A model generated the notes under the pieces. It worked only from the letters and a program-made list of their open reading frames with translations, did no database searches and was not told where the DNA came from. Below are positions 1 through 5,278 of a stretch of DNA of 12,375 bases, piece by piece (positions within the stretch are counted from its first letter, which is position 1; each line of letters begins with the position of its first letter). The stretch is taken from assembly GCA_900759045.1 (NCBI GenBank), contig CAAETU010000075.1, positions 1-12,375 on the forward strand. The letters are read 5' to 3'. The stretch comes from an uncultured Collinsella sp. (GTDB taxonomy: Bacteria; Actinomycetota; Coriobacteriia; Coriobacteriales; Coriobacteriaceae). Made by a program: the position numbers and the translations under genes.

Positions 1-55
1 AAGATTGAAGGGCCTGACCCCGGAGGAGTACCGGAATCAGGCCCTCGCGGCCTAG
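1..55 (+). CDS. IS3-family transposase, C-terminal fragment (partial, begins outside window)
   Basis: Reading frame 2 gives RLKGLTPEEYRNQALAA and a TAG stop at 53-55. The pattern K-L-K-G-hydrophobic-[ST]-P-x-[EQ]-[YF]-R is the well-known tail of IS3/IS150-group OrfB transposases (rve integrase domain), lying just after the last catalytic-domain helix. The catalytic DDE residues are upstream and not visible. The identification rests on 17 residues, but it agrees with the terminal-repeat-like sequence a few bases downstream. Whether the full gene is intact cannot be judged. Confidence 0.7.
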   Translation, partial: RLKGLTPEEYRNQALAA

Positions 56-93
56 TCGCTATTTAGGGCGTCCAAGATTTGGGGCGCAGTTCA
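1..93 (+). mobile_element. Right end of an IS3-family insertion sequence
   Basis: The window opens inside a transposase C-terminus (1-55) and about 14 bases later carries TCCAAGATTTGGGGCGCAG followed by TTCA, ending at 93. A terminal repeat of this form, finishing in CA, is usual at IS3/IS150-type element ends. The bases just after it (ATA or ATAC from 94) would be one copy of a 3-4 bp target duplication, but the left end lies outside the window, so neither the duplication nor completeness can be checked. The element lies immediately downstream of the rubrerythrin gene's 3' end and does not interrupt it. Confidence 0.65.
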
Positions 94-118
94 ATACGGT
101 CCGGGCCTTATAAAAGCT

Positions 119-131
119 AGAGAATGTCTCT
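119..131 (-). terminator. Weak hairpin after the rubrerythrin gene
   Basis: AGAGA (119-123) and TCTCT (127-131) form a 5-bp stem with a 3-nt loop. Read on the minus strand, the hairpin lies about 12 nt after the rubrerythrin stop and is followed by AGCTTTTAT. The position is right for a terminator, but the stem is short and not GC-rich. Confidence 0.3.
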
Positions 132-143
132 CAGGCGGTTGGC

Positions 144-704
144 TTAGCCAAAGTAACGCTTGAGCAGGCCGGCGAAAGCCTTGCCGTGGCGGGCCTCGTC
201 GCGAGCCATCTCGTGCACGGTGTCATGGATGGCATCGAGGCCAGCGGCCTTGGCGCGCTTAGCAAGATCGGTCTTGCCGGCGGTGGCGCCGTTCTCGGCC
301 TCAACGCGCATCTCGAGGTTCTTCTTGGTGGAGTCGGTCACGACCTCGCCCAGGAGCTCAGCGAACTTGGCGGCATGCTCGGCCTCCTCGTGGGCAGCCT
401 TCTCCCAGTACAGGCCGATCTCGGGGTAGCCCTCGCGATGAGCGACGCGAGCCATGGCCAGGTACATACCGACCTCAGAGCACTCGCCCTCAAAGTTGGC
501 GCGCAGGTCGGCAACGATGTCCTCGGAGACGCCCTCCATCTTGGCGACACCCACGACGTGCTCGGCAGCCCACTCGAGCTGGCCCTCCTCCTGCTTCAGG
601 AAACGAGAACCGGGAACGCCGCACTGGGGGCACTTGAAGTCCTCGGGCAGCTGGTCGCCGTCGAACTCTTCCACATAACCGCAAACGGGGCAAACAAACT
701 TCAT
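144..704 (-). CDS. Reverse-type rubrerythrin (N-terminal rubredoxin, C-terminal diiron domain)
   Basis: This is a 186-aa cytoplasmic non-haem iron protein. Residues 1-35 are a rubredoxin-like FeS4 site with two CPxCG knuckles (C5/C8 and C25/C28). Residues about 45-186 are a ferritin-like four-helix diiron domain with ligand motifs around E74/E77, EEAEH (106-110) and DEARH near the C-terminus. Classical rubrerythrins carry rubredoxin at the C-terminus. The swapped order matches the reverse rubrerythrins of anaerobes such as Clostridium, which act as NAD(P)H-linked peroxidases/oxygen reductases with partner reductases. The open frame extends up to 797, but ATG at 704 is chosen because it begins exactly at the rubredoxin domain and has an AAGGA Shine-Dalgarno. 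The upstream ATG at 797 also falls beside the predicted -10. The likely role is peroxide and oxygen defence in an anaerobe. Confidence 0.93.
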   Translation of the reverse strand: MKFVCPVCGYVEEFDGDQLPEDFKCPQCGVPGSRFLKQEEGQLEWAAEHVVGVAKMEGVSEDIVADLRANFEGECSEVGMYLAMARVAHREGYPEIGLYWEKAAHEEAEHAAKFAELLGEVVTDSTKKNLEMRVEAENGATAGKTDLAKRAKAAGLDAIHDTVHEMARDEARHGKAFAGLLKRYFG

Positions 705-708
705 GATT

Positions 709-723
709 CGATCCTTTCGATCG
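709..723 (-). promoter_or_regulatory. Shine-Dalgarno region of the rubrerythrin gene inside a small hairpin
   Basis: On the minus strand CGATC and GATCG flank a 5-nt GAAAG loop, and the AAGGA Shine-Dalgarno straddles the loop and 3' arm, about 7 nt before the ATG at 704. The stem is only 5 bp, so strong translational control is doubtful, but the site supports the choice of start codon. Confidence 0.4.
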
Positions 724-788
724 ATGGCGATGGTGCGCTCGCCCGGTCCCATAAGGGCCCTCTCCGGACGTGCGTCTTGACGAGTTCT

Positions 789-816
789 ATTATCCATAAA
801 TGAGACTGAAAGTGAA
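789..816 (-). promoter_or_regulatory. Candidate sigma-70-type promoter of the rubrerythrin gene
   Basis: On the minus strand, TTCACT (complement of 811-816) and GATAAT (complement of 789-794) are separated by 16 nt. The -10 matches consensus at 5 of 6 positions and the -35 at 4 of 6. Transcription would start near 781, giving a leader of roughly 77 nt before the ATG at 704. Confidence 0.5.
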
Positions 817-820
817 GCCT

Positions 821-839
821 ATTAGGAATGATTTTTAAT
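821..839. promoter_or_regulatory. Fur/PerR-like inverted repeat upstream of the rubrerythrin promoter
   Basis: ATTAGGAAT, one base, then ATTTTTAAT form a 9-1-9 dyad with 7 of 9 arm positions complementary. The core agrees with the PerR box pattern TTATAATnATTATAA at about 9 of 14 positions. It sits 4 nt upstream of the predicted -35 of a peroxide-defence gene, the kind of gene PerR controls in clostridia. The regulator gene is not in the window. Confidence 0.35.
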
Positions 840-908
840 AAAACAATTTTGAGATATGAAGATGTTGATTGATTAACGATTGGCAGGCCGTCTTTGACCA
901 CCGCTGAG

Positions 909-942
909 TACAATCGGTCGAGCAAATGTTGACGAATCAACA
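909..942 (+). promoter_or_regulatory. Candidate -10 and operator-like dyad before the alcohol/aldehyde dehydrogenase operon
   Basis: TACAAT at 909-914 is the best -10 candidate for the plus-strand operon, although no good -35 lies at normal spacing: TTGGCA at 880-885 is 23 nt away and TTGACC at 894-899 only 9 nt away. Downstream, where transcription would begin, TGTTGA-CGAA-TCAACA (927-942) is a perfect 6-4-6 dyad. A dyad at the start site ending a few bases before the Shine-Dalgarno is a plausible repressor site. Which protein would bind it is unknown. Confidence 0.35.
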
Positions 943-960
943 AATGAAGGAGTTTCCTTT

Positions 961-2181
961 ATGCATCTAGCCCGCCGCGCCTGGTGCCGAACGTATCAAA
1001 CGATTTTTCGCATCGCATTGCCGGTGCTGCCCTATACCGAGCCACGCATTTTGGAGCATGCCGAGGATATGCCCGCGGTGCTTCAAAAGCGCTCGATACA
1101 GCGGGTTCTTATGGTAACGGATCCCGGCATTGCCCGTCTGGGGCTCACGGCGCCGCTCGAGACGGCGCTCGCATCCAGGGGAATTGGCGTTACGGTCTAT
1201 GCCGAAACGCGTGCGAACCCCACGGTCTCAAACGTGGAGGAAGCGGCGGCGCTGTATCGCGAGAACGACTGCCGGGCCATTATCGGCTTTGGCGGTGGCT
1301 CGGCCATGGACTGTGCCAAGGGCGTGGGAGCACGCATCGCGCAGCCAAACAAGCCCATCAACAAGATGCGCGGGCTGCTGCGGATTCATCGTCGCCTGCC
1401 GCTGCTCATCGCCGTTCCCACCACGGCAGGCACGGGAAGCGAGGTCACACTTGCAGCGGTAATTACCGATGACGAGACGCACTACAAGTACCCCATTAAC
1501 GACTTTGTGCTTATCCCGCGCCTTGCGGTGCACGACCCCGAGCTTACGCGCGGCCTGCCCGCCTCCATTACGGGGCAGACGGGCATGGACGCCCTGACGC
1601 ATGCCGTCGAGGCCTTTATCGGGCGAAGCACCACGCCCTATACGCGCAAGATGGCGCGACAGGCGGTTCAGCTCATCCACGACAATTTGCTCGAGGCCTA
1701 TGAGCATGGCGACAACATGCGTGCACGTCGCAATATGCTTTCGGCGGCGTATAAGGCGGGTGTTGCGTTTACCCGCTCCTATGTCGGATATGTGCATGCC
1801 ATCGCGCACAGTCTGGGCGGCCGATACGGAATTCCGCACGGTTTGGCCAACGCGATCATCCTGCCGCACATGCTTCGCGCTTATGGTGACGCCGCCGCCC
1901 CCAAGCTTGCCGACCTCGCTCGCATGGCGGGCATTGCGCCGGCTACCGCACAGGATAGTCTTGCGGCCGAGGCCTTTATCGATTGGGTCGACCGCATGAA
2001 CGGGGCCCTGGGAATCCCCAAATATGTCTCAGGTATTCGCCGCTCTGACATTCCTGAGATGGCGGCGCATGCCGATGCCGAGGCCAATCCCCTGTACCCC
2101 GTTCCGCTTTTGATGGACCGCTTGGAGCTCGAGCATATGTACGAAGTCGTTGCAGGTGGTATGTTTGAGGGCGAGAACTAG
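961..2181 (+). CDS. Iron-containing (group III) alcohol dehydrogenase
   Basis: This 406-aa cytoplasmic NAD(P)-dependent alcohol dehydrogenase is of the Fe-ADH/FucO type and interconverts an alcohol or diol with its aldehyde. The nucleotide-binding motif GGGSAMD is at residues 111-117. The predicted Fe(II) ligands are D210, H214, H279 and H293, in the contexts MDALTHAVEA, YVHAIAH and IPHGLAN, and the spacing 279-to-293 equals that of the corresponding histidines in FucO. H283 is the extra conserved histidine. Length is normal for the family. ATG 961 has AAGGAG eight bases upstream. The first ~20 residues, before LPVLPYTEPRIL, are basic and outside the family core, so a slightly later start is possible. 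It is the first gene of a two-gene operon: the next gene's Shine-Dalgarno overlaps this stop codon. Substrate cannot be told from sequence. Confidence 0.93.
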   Translation: MHLARRAWCRTYQTIFRIALPVLPYTEPRILEHAEDMPAVLQKRSIQRVLMVTDPGIARLGLTAPLETALASRGIGVTVYAETRANPTVSNVEEAAALYRENDCRAIIGFGGGSAMDCAKGVGARIAQPNKPINKMRGLLRIHRRLPLLIAVPTTAGTGSEVTLAAVITDDETHYKYPINDFVLIPRLAVHDPELTRGLPASITGQTGMDALTHAVEAFIGRSTTPYTRKMARQAVQLIHDNLLEAYEHGDNMRARRNMLSAAYKAGVAFTRSYVGYVHAIAHSLGGRYGIPHGLANAIILPHMLRAYGDAAAPKLADLARMAGIAPATAQDSLAAEAFIDWVDRMNGALGIPKYVSGIRRSDIPEMAAHADAEANPLYPVPLLMDRLELEHMYEVVAGGMFEGEN

Positions 2182-2189
2182 GAGGGTCC

Positions 2190-3569
2190 ATGAACACCGG
2201 GGAAATTGCGCGCATCGTCGGCGATCAGCGCACCTACTTTAAGACGCACGCTACGTTTGATGTCGATGCTCGACGTCGCGCGCTCGTGAGTTTACGCGAT
2301 GCGGTCCGGGCGCACGAGGCCGATATTGCCCATGCGCTCAAGACCGATTTGGGAAAGTCGCATGACGAGGCATATATGTGCGAGATCGGCACGTCGCTTT
2401 CCGAGATTCGTCATCAGATTGCTCACGTGGTTCGATGGAGTCGTCCGCGCCTGCGTCCGTGCGATCTTGCCAACGCCGTGAGTGTGTGCAAAACGCAAGC
2501 CGTGCCCTATGGCGTCACGCTCATCATGGCGCCCTGGAACTACCCGTTTTTGCTGACGCTCGAGCCGCTCGCCGGAGCCCTTGCCGCGGGCAATACCGTG
2601 GTCATCAAGCCGAGTGCATATGCTCCGGCATCGAGCGCGGTGCTCAAGCAAATCTGTGAAGAGGCATTTGATCCGCGTCTGGTGACGGTTGTCGAGGGCG
2701 GGCGCGCCGAGAACGAAGCGTTGCTCGATGAGTGCTGGGACAAGATTTTCTTTACCGGTAGCGTTCCGGTCGGCAAACTCGTCATGGAGCGCGCAAGTAA
2801 AAACCTTGCGCCCGTGACGCTTGAGCTGGGCGGAAAGAGTCCCTGCATCGTGGATGCGACGGCAAACTTGAAGGTTGCGGCACGGCGTATCGCCTTTGGT
2901 AAATGGCTCAACGTGGGGCAGACCTGCGTGGCGCCCGACTACCTGCTGGTCGATACGAGCGTGCACGACGAGCTGCTGGGCCTCATCAAGGAAGAGGTCC
3001 GTCGCATGTTTGGCGAGCACCCGCTCGATAACGAGGATTACGGGCATATCGTCAACGCCAAACATTTTGCGCGCGTGCGTGGGCTGATCGATCCCGATAA
3101 GGTCGTGCTTGGAGGTGTCACGCGCGAGGCTTCGCTCAAGATCGAGCCGACGATTTTGGATGGCGTGGCCCCCGATGACGCCGTGATGCAGGAGGAGATC
3201 TTCGGCCCCATCTTGCCGGTACTGACGTTTGAGAACTTAGACGAGGCCGAAACGTTTATTACGGATCGTCCGACGCCGCTGGCCCTGTATATCTTTAGCC
3301 AGGACCGCGAGGTCCAGCAGCGCTTTGTGCGCTACGTGCCCTTTGGCGGCGGCTGTGTTAACGACACCATCATGCATCTGGCTACGAGCCATATGGGCTT
3401 TGGCGGCATGGGCGCGAGCGGCATGGGGCAGTACCATGGCCGCGAGAGCTTCGATGCGTTTAGCCACAAGAAGAGCATCGTGAACAAGGCAACCTGGCTG
3501 GACGTGCCGTTTCGGTATGCGCCCTACGCAAGCTGGAAGCACAAATTCGTGCGCATGTTTGTGCATTAG
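2190..3569 (+). CDS. NAD(P)-dependent aldehyde dehydrogenase (class 3-like)
   Basis: This 459-aa protein oxidises an aldehyde to the acid. It lacks the N-terminal extension of class 1/2 enzymes and, at this length, resembles the class 3/YwdH/AldA-type branch. Visible motifs are APWNYPF in the cofactor fold, the general base E212 in LELGGKSP, the catalytic C246 in NVGQTC, EIFGP, and VNDT near the C-terminus. All active-site residues are present. The start is fixed by AGGAGGG overlapping the upstream stop, with only 8 bases between genes. Together with the Fe-ADH it forms a two-step alcohol-aldehyde-acid module on separate polypeptides rather than an AdhE fusion. In an anaerobe it could run in either direction to balance redox. 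The physiological substrate is unknown. Confidence 0.93.
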   Translation: MNTGEIARIVGDQRTYFKTHATFDVDARRRALVSLRDAVRAHEADIAHALKTDLGKSHDEAYMCEIGTSLSEIRHQIAHVVRWSRPRLRPCDLANAVSVCKTQAVPYGVTLIMAPWNYPFLLTLEPLAGALAAGNTVVIKPSAYAPASSAVLKQICEEAFDPRLVTVVEGGRAENEALLDECWDKIFFTGSVPVGKLVMERASKNLAPVTLELGGKSPCIVDATANLKVAARRIAFGKWLNVGQTCVAPDYLLVDTSVHDELLGLIKEEVRRMFGEHPLDNEDYGHIVNAKHFARVRGLIDPDKVVLGGVTREASLKIEPTILDGVAPDDAVMQEEIFGPILPVLTFENLDEAETFITDRPTPLALYIFSQDREVQQRFVRYVPFGGGCVNDTIMHLATSHMGFGGMGASGMGQYHGRESFDAFSHKKSIVNKATWLDVPFRYAPYASWKHKFVRMFVH

Positions 3570-3570
3570 G

Positions 3571-3614
3571 AAATGGCAGGTAATACGAACAAGTGTTCCT
3601 ATTACCTGCCATTT
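3571..3614 (+). terminator. Long perfect hairpin closing the dehydrogenase operon
   Basis: Two bases after the aldehyde dehydrogenase stop, a 15-base arm (3571-3585, AAATGGCAGGTAATA) is matched perfectly by 3600-3614. After one C-C mismatch the stem continues with GAAC/GTTC around an AAGT loop, giving 19 pairs in all. A-rich on the left and T-rich on the right, it could stop transcription in both directions, but the U-tract is only three bases. It may instead be a processing or stability hairpin, or a copy of an intergenic palindromic repeat. Confidence 0.6.
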
Positions 3615-3646
3615 ACGTTAGACTACTGCCATGGGGTACGGATGGG

Positions 3647-3671
3647 CCAACTCCCTTTAGAAGGGAATTGG
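3647..3671 (+). promoter_or_regulatory. Leader hairpin covering the ribosome-binding site of the small gene at 3673
   Basis: CCAA-CT-CCCTT (3647-3657), a TAG loop, then AAGGG-AA-TTGG (3661-3671) fold into a stem with 5 inner and 4 outer pairs around a 2x2 internal loop. The AAGGG arm is the only Shine-Dalgarno-like sequence before the ATG at 3673, so the fold would hide it. Sequestered ribosome-binding sites are common in type I toxin mRNAs. Confidence 0.5.
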
Positions 3672-3672
3672 T

Positions 3673-3756
3673 ATGAACGTAAGCGATGTTATTTCGTTAC
3701 TGGCGTTGTTAATCGCGGCTATCGAACTCGGCCTGTTTATCGGCCGAATGAAATAG
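3673..3756 (+). CDS. 27-aa hydrophobic peptide, candidate type I holin-like toxin
   Basis: ATG 3673 to TAG 3754-3756 encodes a 27-residue peptide with a polar, acidic N-terminus (MNVSDVI), one uninterrupted hydrophobic segment (LLALLIAAIELGLFIG) with a single buried Glu, and a short basic tail (RMK). This is the architecture of small membrane toxins of the Hol-Tox/TxpA/Fst class, which insert in the inner membrane. The 5' leader hides the Shine-Dalgarno in a hairpin, and the opposite strand shows a promoter-like pair and a terminator overlapping the 3' end, as expected for an antisense antitoxin RNA. I infer the toxin role from architecture and context; I cannot confirm family membership. Alternatives are a non-toxic small membrane protein or a chance frame. 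A longer overlapping frame at 3573-3770 lacks a ribosome-binding site and looks spurious. Confidence 0.55.
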   Translation: MNVSDVISLLALLIAAIELGLFIGRMK

Positions 3757-3845
3757 CCGCCCCCGCGTAAGCGAAGACGGCCACTTCTCACGATGTAAAC
3801 GTGCACTGGAGTTGGCAAGACCCGCTGCAACGGGTGCCATCCGTG
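3748..3845 (-). ncRNA. Candidate antisense antitoxin RNA to the small toxin-like gene
   Basis: On the minus strand, TTGCGA (complement of 3874-3879) and TAAGAT (complement of 3851-3856) lie 17 nt apart, each matching promoter consensus at 4 of 6 positions. Transcription from about 3845 would run to a minus-strand hairpin at 3756-3781 followed by TATTTCATT, giving an RNA of about 95-100 nt. It would overlap the toxin gene's 3' untranslated region and last codons, the tail-to-tail arrangement of pairs such as txpA/RatA. A second hairpin (ACCCG/CGGGT, 3820-3835) lies inside it. Both ends are predicted from sequence only. Confidence 0.3.
3756..3781 (-). terminator. Strand-specific hairpin terminator at the 3' end of the toxin-like gene
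   Basis: On the minus strand, 3781-3771 pairs with 3766-3756 in an 11-bp stem around a TTAC loop, followed by TATTTCATT. Three of the pairs are G-U. On the plus strand these become C-A mismatches and the stem is broken. The structure therefore suits termination of a minus-strand RNA. Confidence 0.5.
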
Positions 3846-3991
3846 CCTCTATCTTATCTGCAAGCGCTCTGTCTCGCAAGCGTTGCGGCAACTGGGTGAA
3901 AGGCGCGAGCGGGTGAATTCGTGTCCGCACGGGCCCGTAAACTTCTCAGTAAGGTTAAGCGCCGGTTTATCCGGTCGTTAGAGGAGTTGCC

Positions 3992-4318
3992 ATGTACGAG
4001 CCTTCACGTGTTCTTTTGTCGTTTCATATCGCAGGATTTCAGTATGCCGACGGTGCCTTGGTCCTGGGCGATCTTAAGGTCGGCGATAAGCTGACGCTGT
4101 GTGCCGAGCGCGATAATCCCCATGACCCCGAGGCGGTTGCGATCTATTACGGCAACACCAAGCTCGGCTATGTTCCGGGAAACGAGGTCGGTCCGCTGTC
4201 CTTGATGATGTATTACGGCCACGAGGACGTATTTGAGGTCCGTGTGCAGCAGATTGCTCCCGAGCGCAGCCCGTGGCATCAGGTGCGCGTTGGCCTCTAT
4301 GTGGTGGATGCTCGCTAG
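3992..4318 (+). CDS. Stand-alone HIRAN domain protein
   Basis: This 108-aa protein is essentially one HIRAN domain. The family signature is visible as G-D-x-hydrophobic-x-L then ERDNPHDPEAVAIYY, GNTKLGYVP and a polar NE, running from about residue 20 to 100. HIRAN domains, named from HIP116/HLTF and Rad5, are compact beta-barrels; in HLTF the domain binds the 3' end of single-stranded DNA. Bacterial stand-alone copies are common but poorly characterised. The ATG at 3992 has GAGGAG at good spacing. It is followed after 18 bases by a small charged protein gene, probably co-transcribed. No signal peptide or membrane segment is seen, so it should be cytoplasmic. The specific DNA or RNA target is unknown. 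Confidence 0.85.
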   Translation: MYEPSRVLLSFHIAGFQYADGALVLGDLKVGDKLTLCAERDNPHDPEAVAIYYGNTKLGYVPGNEVGPLSLMMYYGHEDVFEVRVQQIAPERSPWHQVRVGLYVVDAR

Positions 4319-4336
4319 CCGGCAATGGAGGCGGTC

Positions 4337-4516
4337 ATGTTTGATGACGATGATCTGTTTGATCTGACGGATGACCCGTTTGAGTGGGATATGCTGCTCG
4401 ATGACGATGAGCTGGAGCAGGACCGTAAGAAGCGGCAGGACAAGAACGCCCGGGGTGACGCTTCGAAAAAGCAAGACAAGCGCCGCCGCGGACTGTTCGG
4501 CGGGCTCTTTGGATAA
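4337..4516 (+). CDS. Small charged hypothetical protein
   Basis: This 59-aa protein has a strongly acidic N-terminal half (DDDD, DDPFEWD, DDDELEQD) and a basic C-terminal half (KKRQDK, KKQDKRRR) ending in GLFGGLFG. An ATG at 4325 is also in frame, but it has no Shine-Dalgarno. ATG 4337 has GGAGG five bases upstream and is preferred. I recognise no family. The split charge suggests a flexible or self-pairing chain. The basic, Gly/Phe-ending tail could touch membrane or nucleic acid, but that is speculation. It starts 18 bases after the HIRAN gene and is probably co-transcribed with it. Confidence 0.7.
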   Translation: MFDDDDLFDLTDDPFEWDMLLDDDELEQDRKKRQDKNARGDASKKQDKRRRGLFGGLFG

Positions 4517-4582
4517 CCGCCGCATCGCTGCGTCTGTATACTTAGCACGAGTTGAACGCGTTGCGAAATGAGGACACAGACG

Positions 4583-5128
4583 ATGATGTGGTTTACCGCC
4601 GACCTGCACCTGGGCGACACGAATATCCTGCACGACATGGATCGACCGTTTGATTCGGTCGAGGAGATGAACCGCAAGGTCATCGATGCCGTGAATGAGT
4701 GCGTGGCGGCGGACGACCGTCTCTATATCTTGGGAGACTTTACCTATCGTTTGCCCCTGGCGGATGCTGTGCGCCTGCGCGAGCGCATCGAATGTCAGAA
4801 CGTAACGCTCATCCGTGGCAACCATGACGGTGACTGGGAAGATCCAGCTGCGCCCCAAATCTGGGAAGACGTGCGTGATTACCTGGAGATTGCTCCCGGC
4901 TATGCCAAGGGCCATCGCCTGGTGTTGAGCCATTACCCCATGCTCAGCTGGAATGGCAAGGCGCGTGGCGCCATCATGCTGCACGGGCATATCCACAGCA
5001 GGGGAGACCGCACCAACGCGCGCAACCGCGATCGCGAGCGCCCTATCTTTCGCTACGATGTCGGTCTCGATGCCAACGAGTACAAGCCCGTAAGCCGTGA
5101 TCAAATCCTCGGCTTCTTTGGACTGTAA
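4583..5128 (+). CDS. Calcineurin-like metallophosphoesterase
   Basis: This 181-aa protein carries the full dimetal phosphoesterase motif set in order: D7-x-H9 in TADLHLG, G51-D52 in LGDF, G79-N-H-D82, H117 in LSHYP, and GHIH at 135-138. All metal ligands are present, so a Mn/Fe-dependent phosphoesterase is expected. The short length and lack of a cap domain resemble the small cytoplasmic YfcE-like group; the substrate is unknown. The frame opens at 4568, but the start is placed at 4583 because TGAGGA lies eight bases before it and the protein then begins at the first beta-strand; ATG 4586 is equally possible. A TATACT hexamer at 4537-4542 could be its own -10, though no clear -35 was seen. 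A repeat and a terminator follow. Confidence 0.9.
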   Translation: MMWFTADLHLGDTNILHDMDRPFDSVEEMNRKVIDAVNECVAADDRLYILGDFTYRLPLADAVRLRERIECQNVTLIRGNHDGDWEDPAAPQIWEDVRDYLEIAPGYAKGHRLVLSHYPMLSWNGKARGAIMLHGHIHSRGDRTNARNRDRERPIFRYDVGLDANEYKPVSRDQILGFFGL

Positions 5129-5146
5129 TTCTCGAACCGTCACACA

Positions 5147-5183
5147 AACCGCCACAAAGGGGACAGGCACCTTTGTGGCGGTT
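5147..5183. repeat. REP-like palindromic repeat with GGACAGGCA loop
   Basis: A perfect 14-bp inverted repeat, AACCGCCACAAAGG (5147-5160) and its complement (5170-5183), encloses a 9-nt loop GGACAGGCA. The motif GGGGACAGGCACCTTTGTGGCGG is, to my recollection, recurrent between genes in Coriobacteriia and similar to GGGGACAGGCACC repeats in other phyla. Such short palindromes are typical of REP elements mobilised by Y1 transposases. It lies 18 bases after the phosphoesterase stop and forms a very stable hairpin. Confidence 0.75.
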
Positions 5184-5186
5184 CTG

Positions 5187-5220
5187 GCGCTGTTGCCATT
5201 ATGGCGGCGGCGTCTTTTTT
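5187..5220 (+). terminator. Rho-independent terminator after the metallophosphoesterase gene
   Basis: GCGCTGTTGCC (5187-5197) pairs over 11 positions, five of them G-U, with GGCGGCGGCGT (5203-5213) around an ATTAT loop. A C and six T residues (5215-5220) follow directly. It closes the 3992-5128 transcription unit and separates it from the DUF2130 gene. Confidence 0.7.
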
Positions 5221-5278
5221 GTCCGTGCGGCGCGGTAGAGTGTAAGCGGTTGAAATTTGCGTCCATCGAGGAGCTGCT

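Noticed and set aside
139..151. TTGGC-TTA-GCCAA hairpin around the rubrerythrin stop codon
   Set aside because: Only 5 bp and containing the stop codon itself; most likely chance, and not followed by a U-tract on the minus strand.
705..797. 31-residue N-terminal extension of the rubrerythrin
   Set aside because: The upstream ATG lies beside the predicted -10 and lacks a Shine-Dalgarno. The rubredoxin domain begins exactly at the ATG at 704, which has one.
3573..3770. 65-codon frame overlapping the candidate toxin gene in another frame
   Set aside because: It starts inside the terminator hairpin, has no Shine-Dalgarno and gives a non-descript Arg/Tyr-rich peptide. The 27-codon frame at 3673 has a coherent membrane-peptide design.
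3709..3930. 73-codon minus-strand frame
   Set aside because: No ribosome-binding site or recognisable domain; it covers the region predicted to encode the antisense RNA promoter and hairpins.
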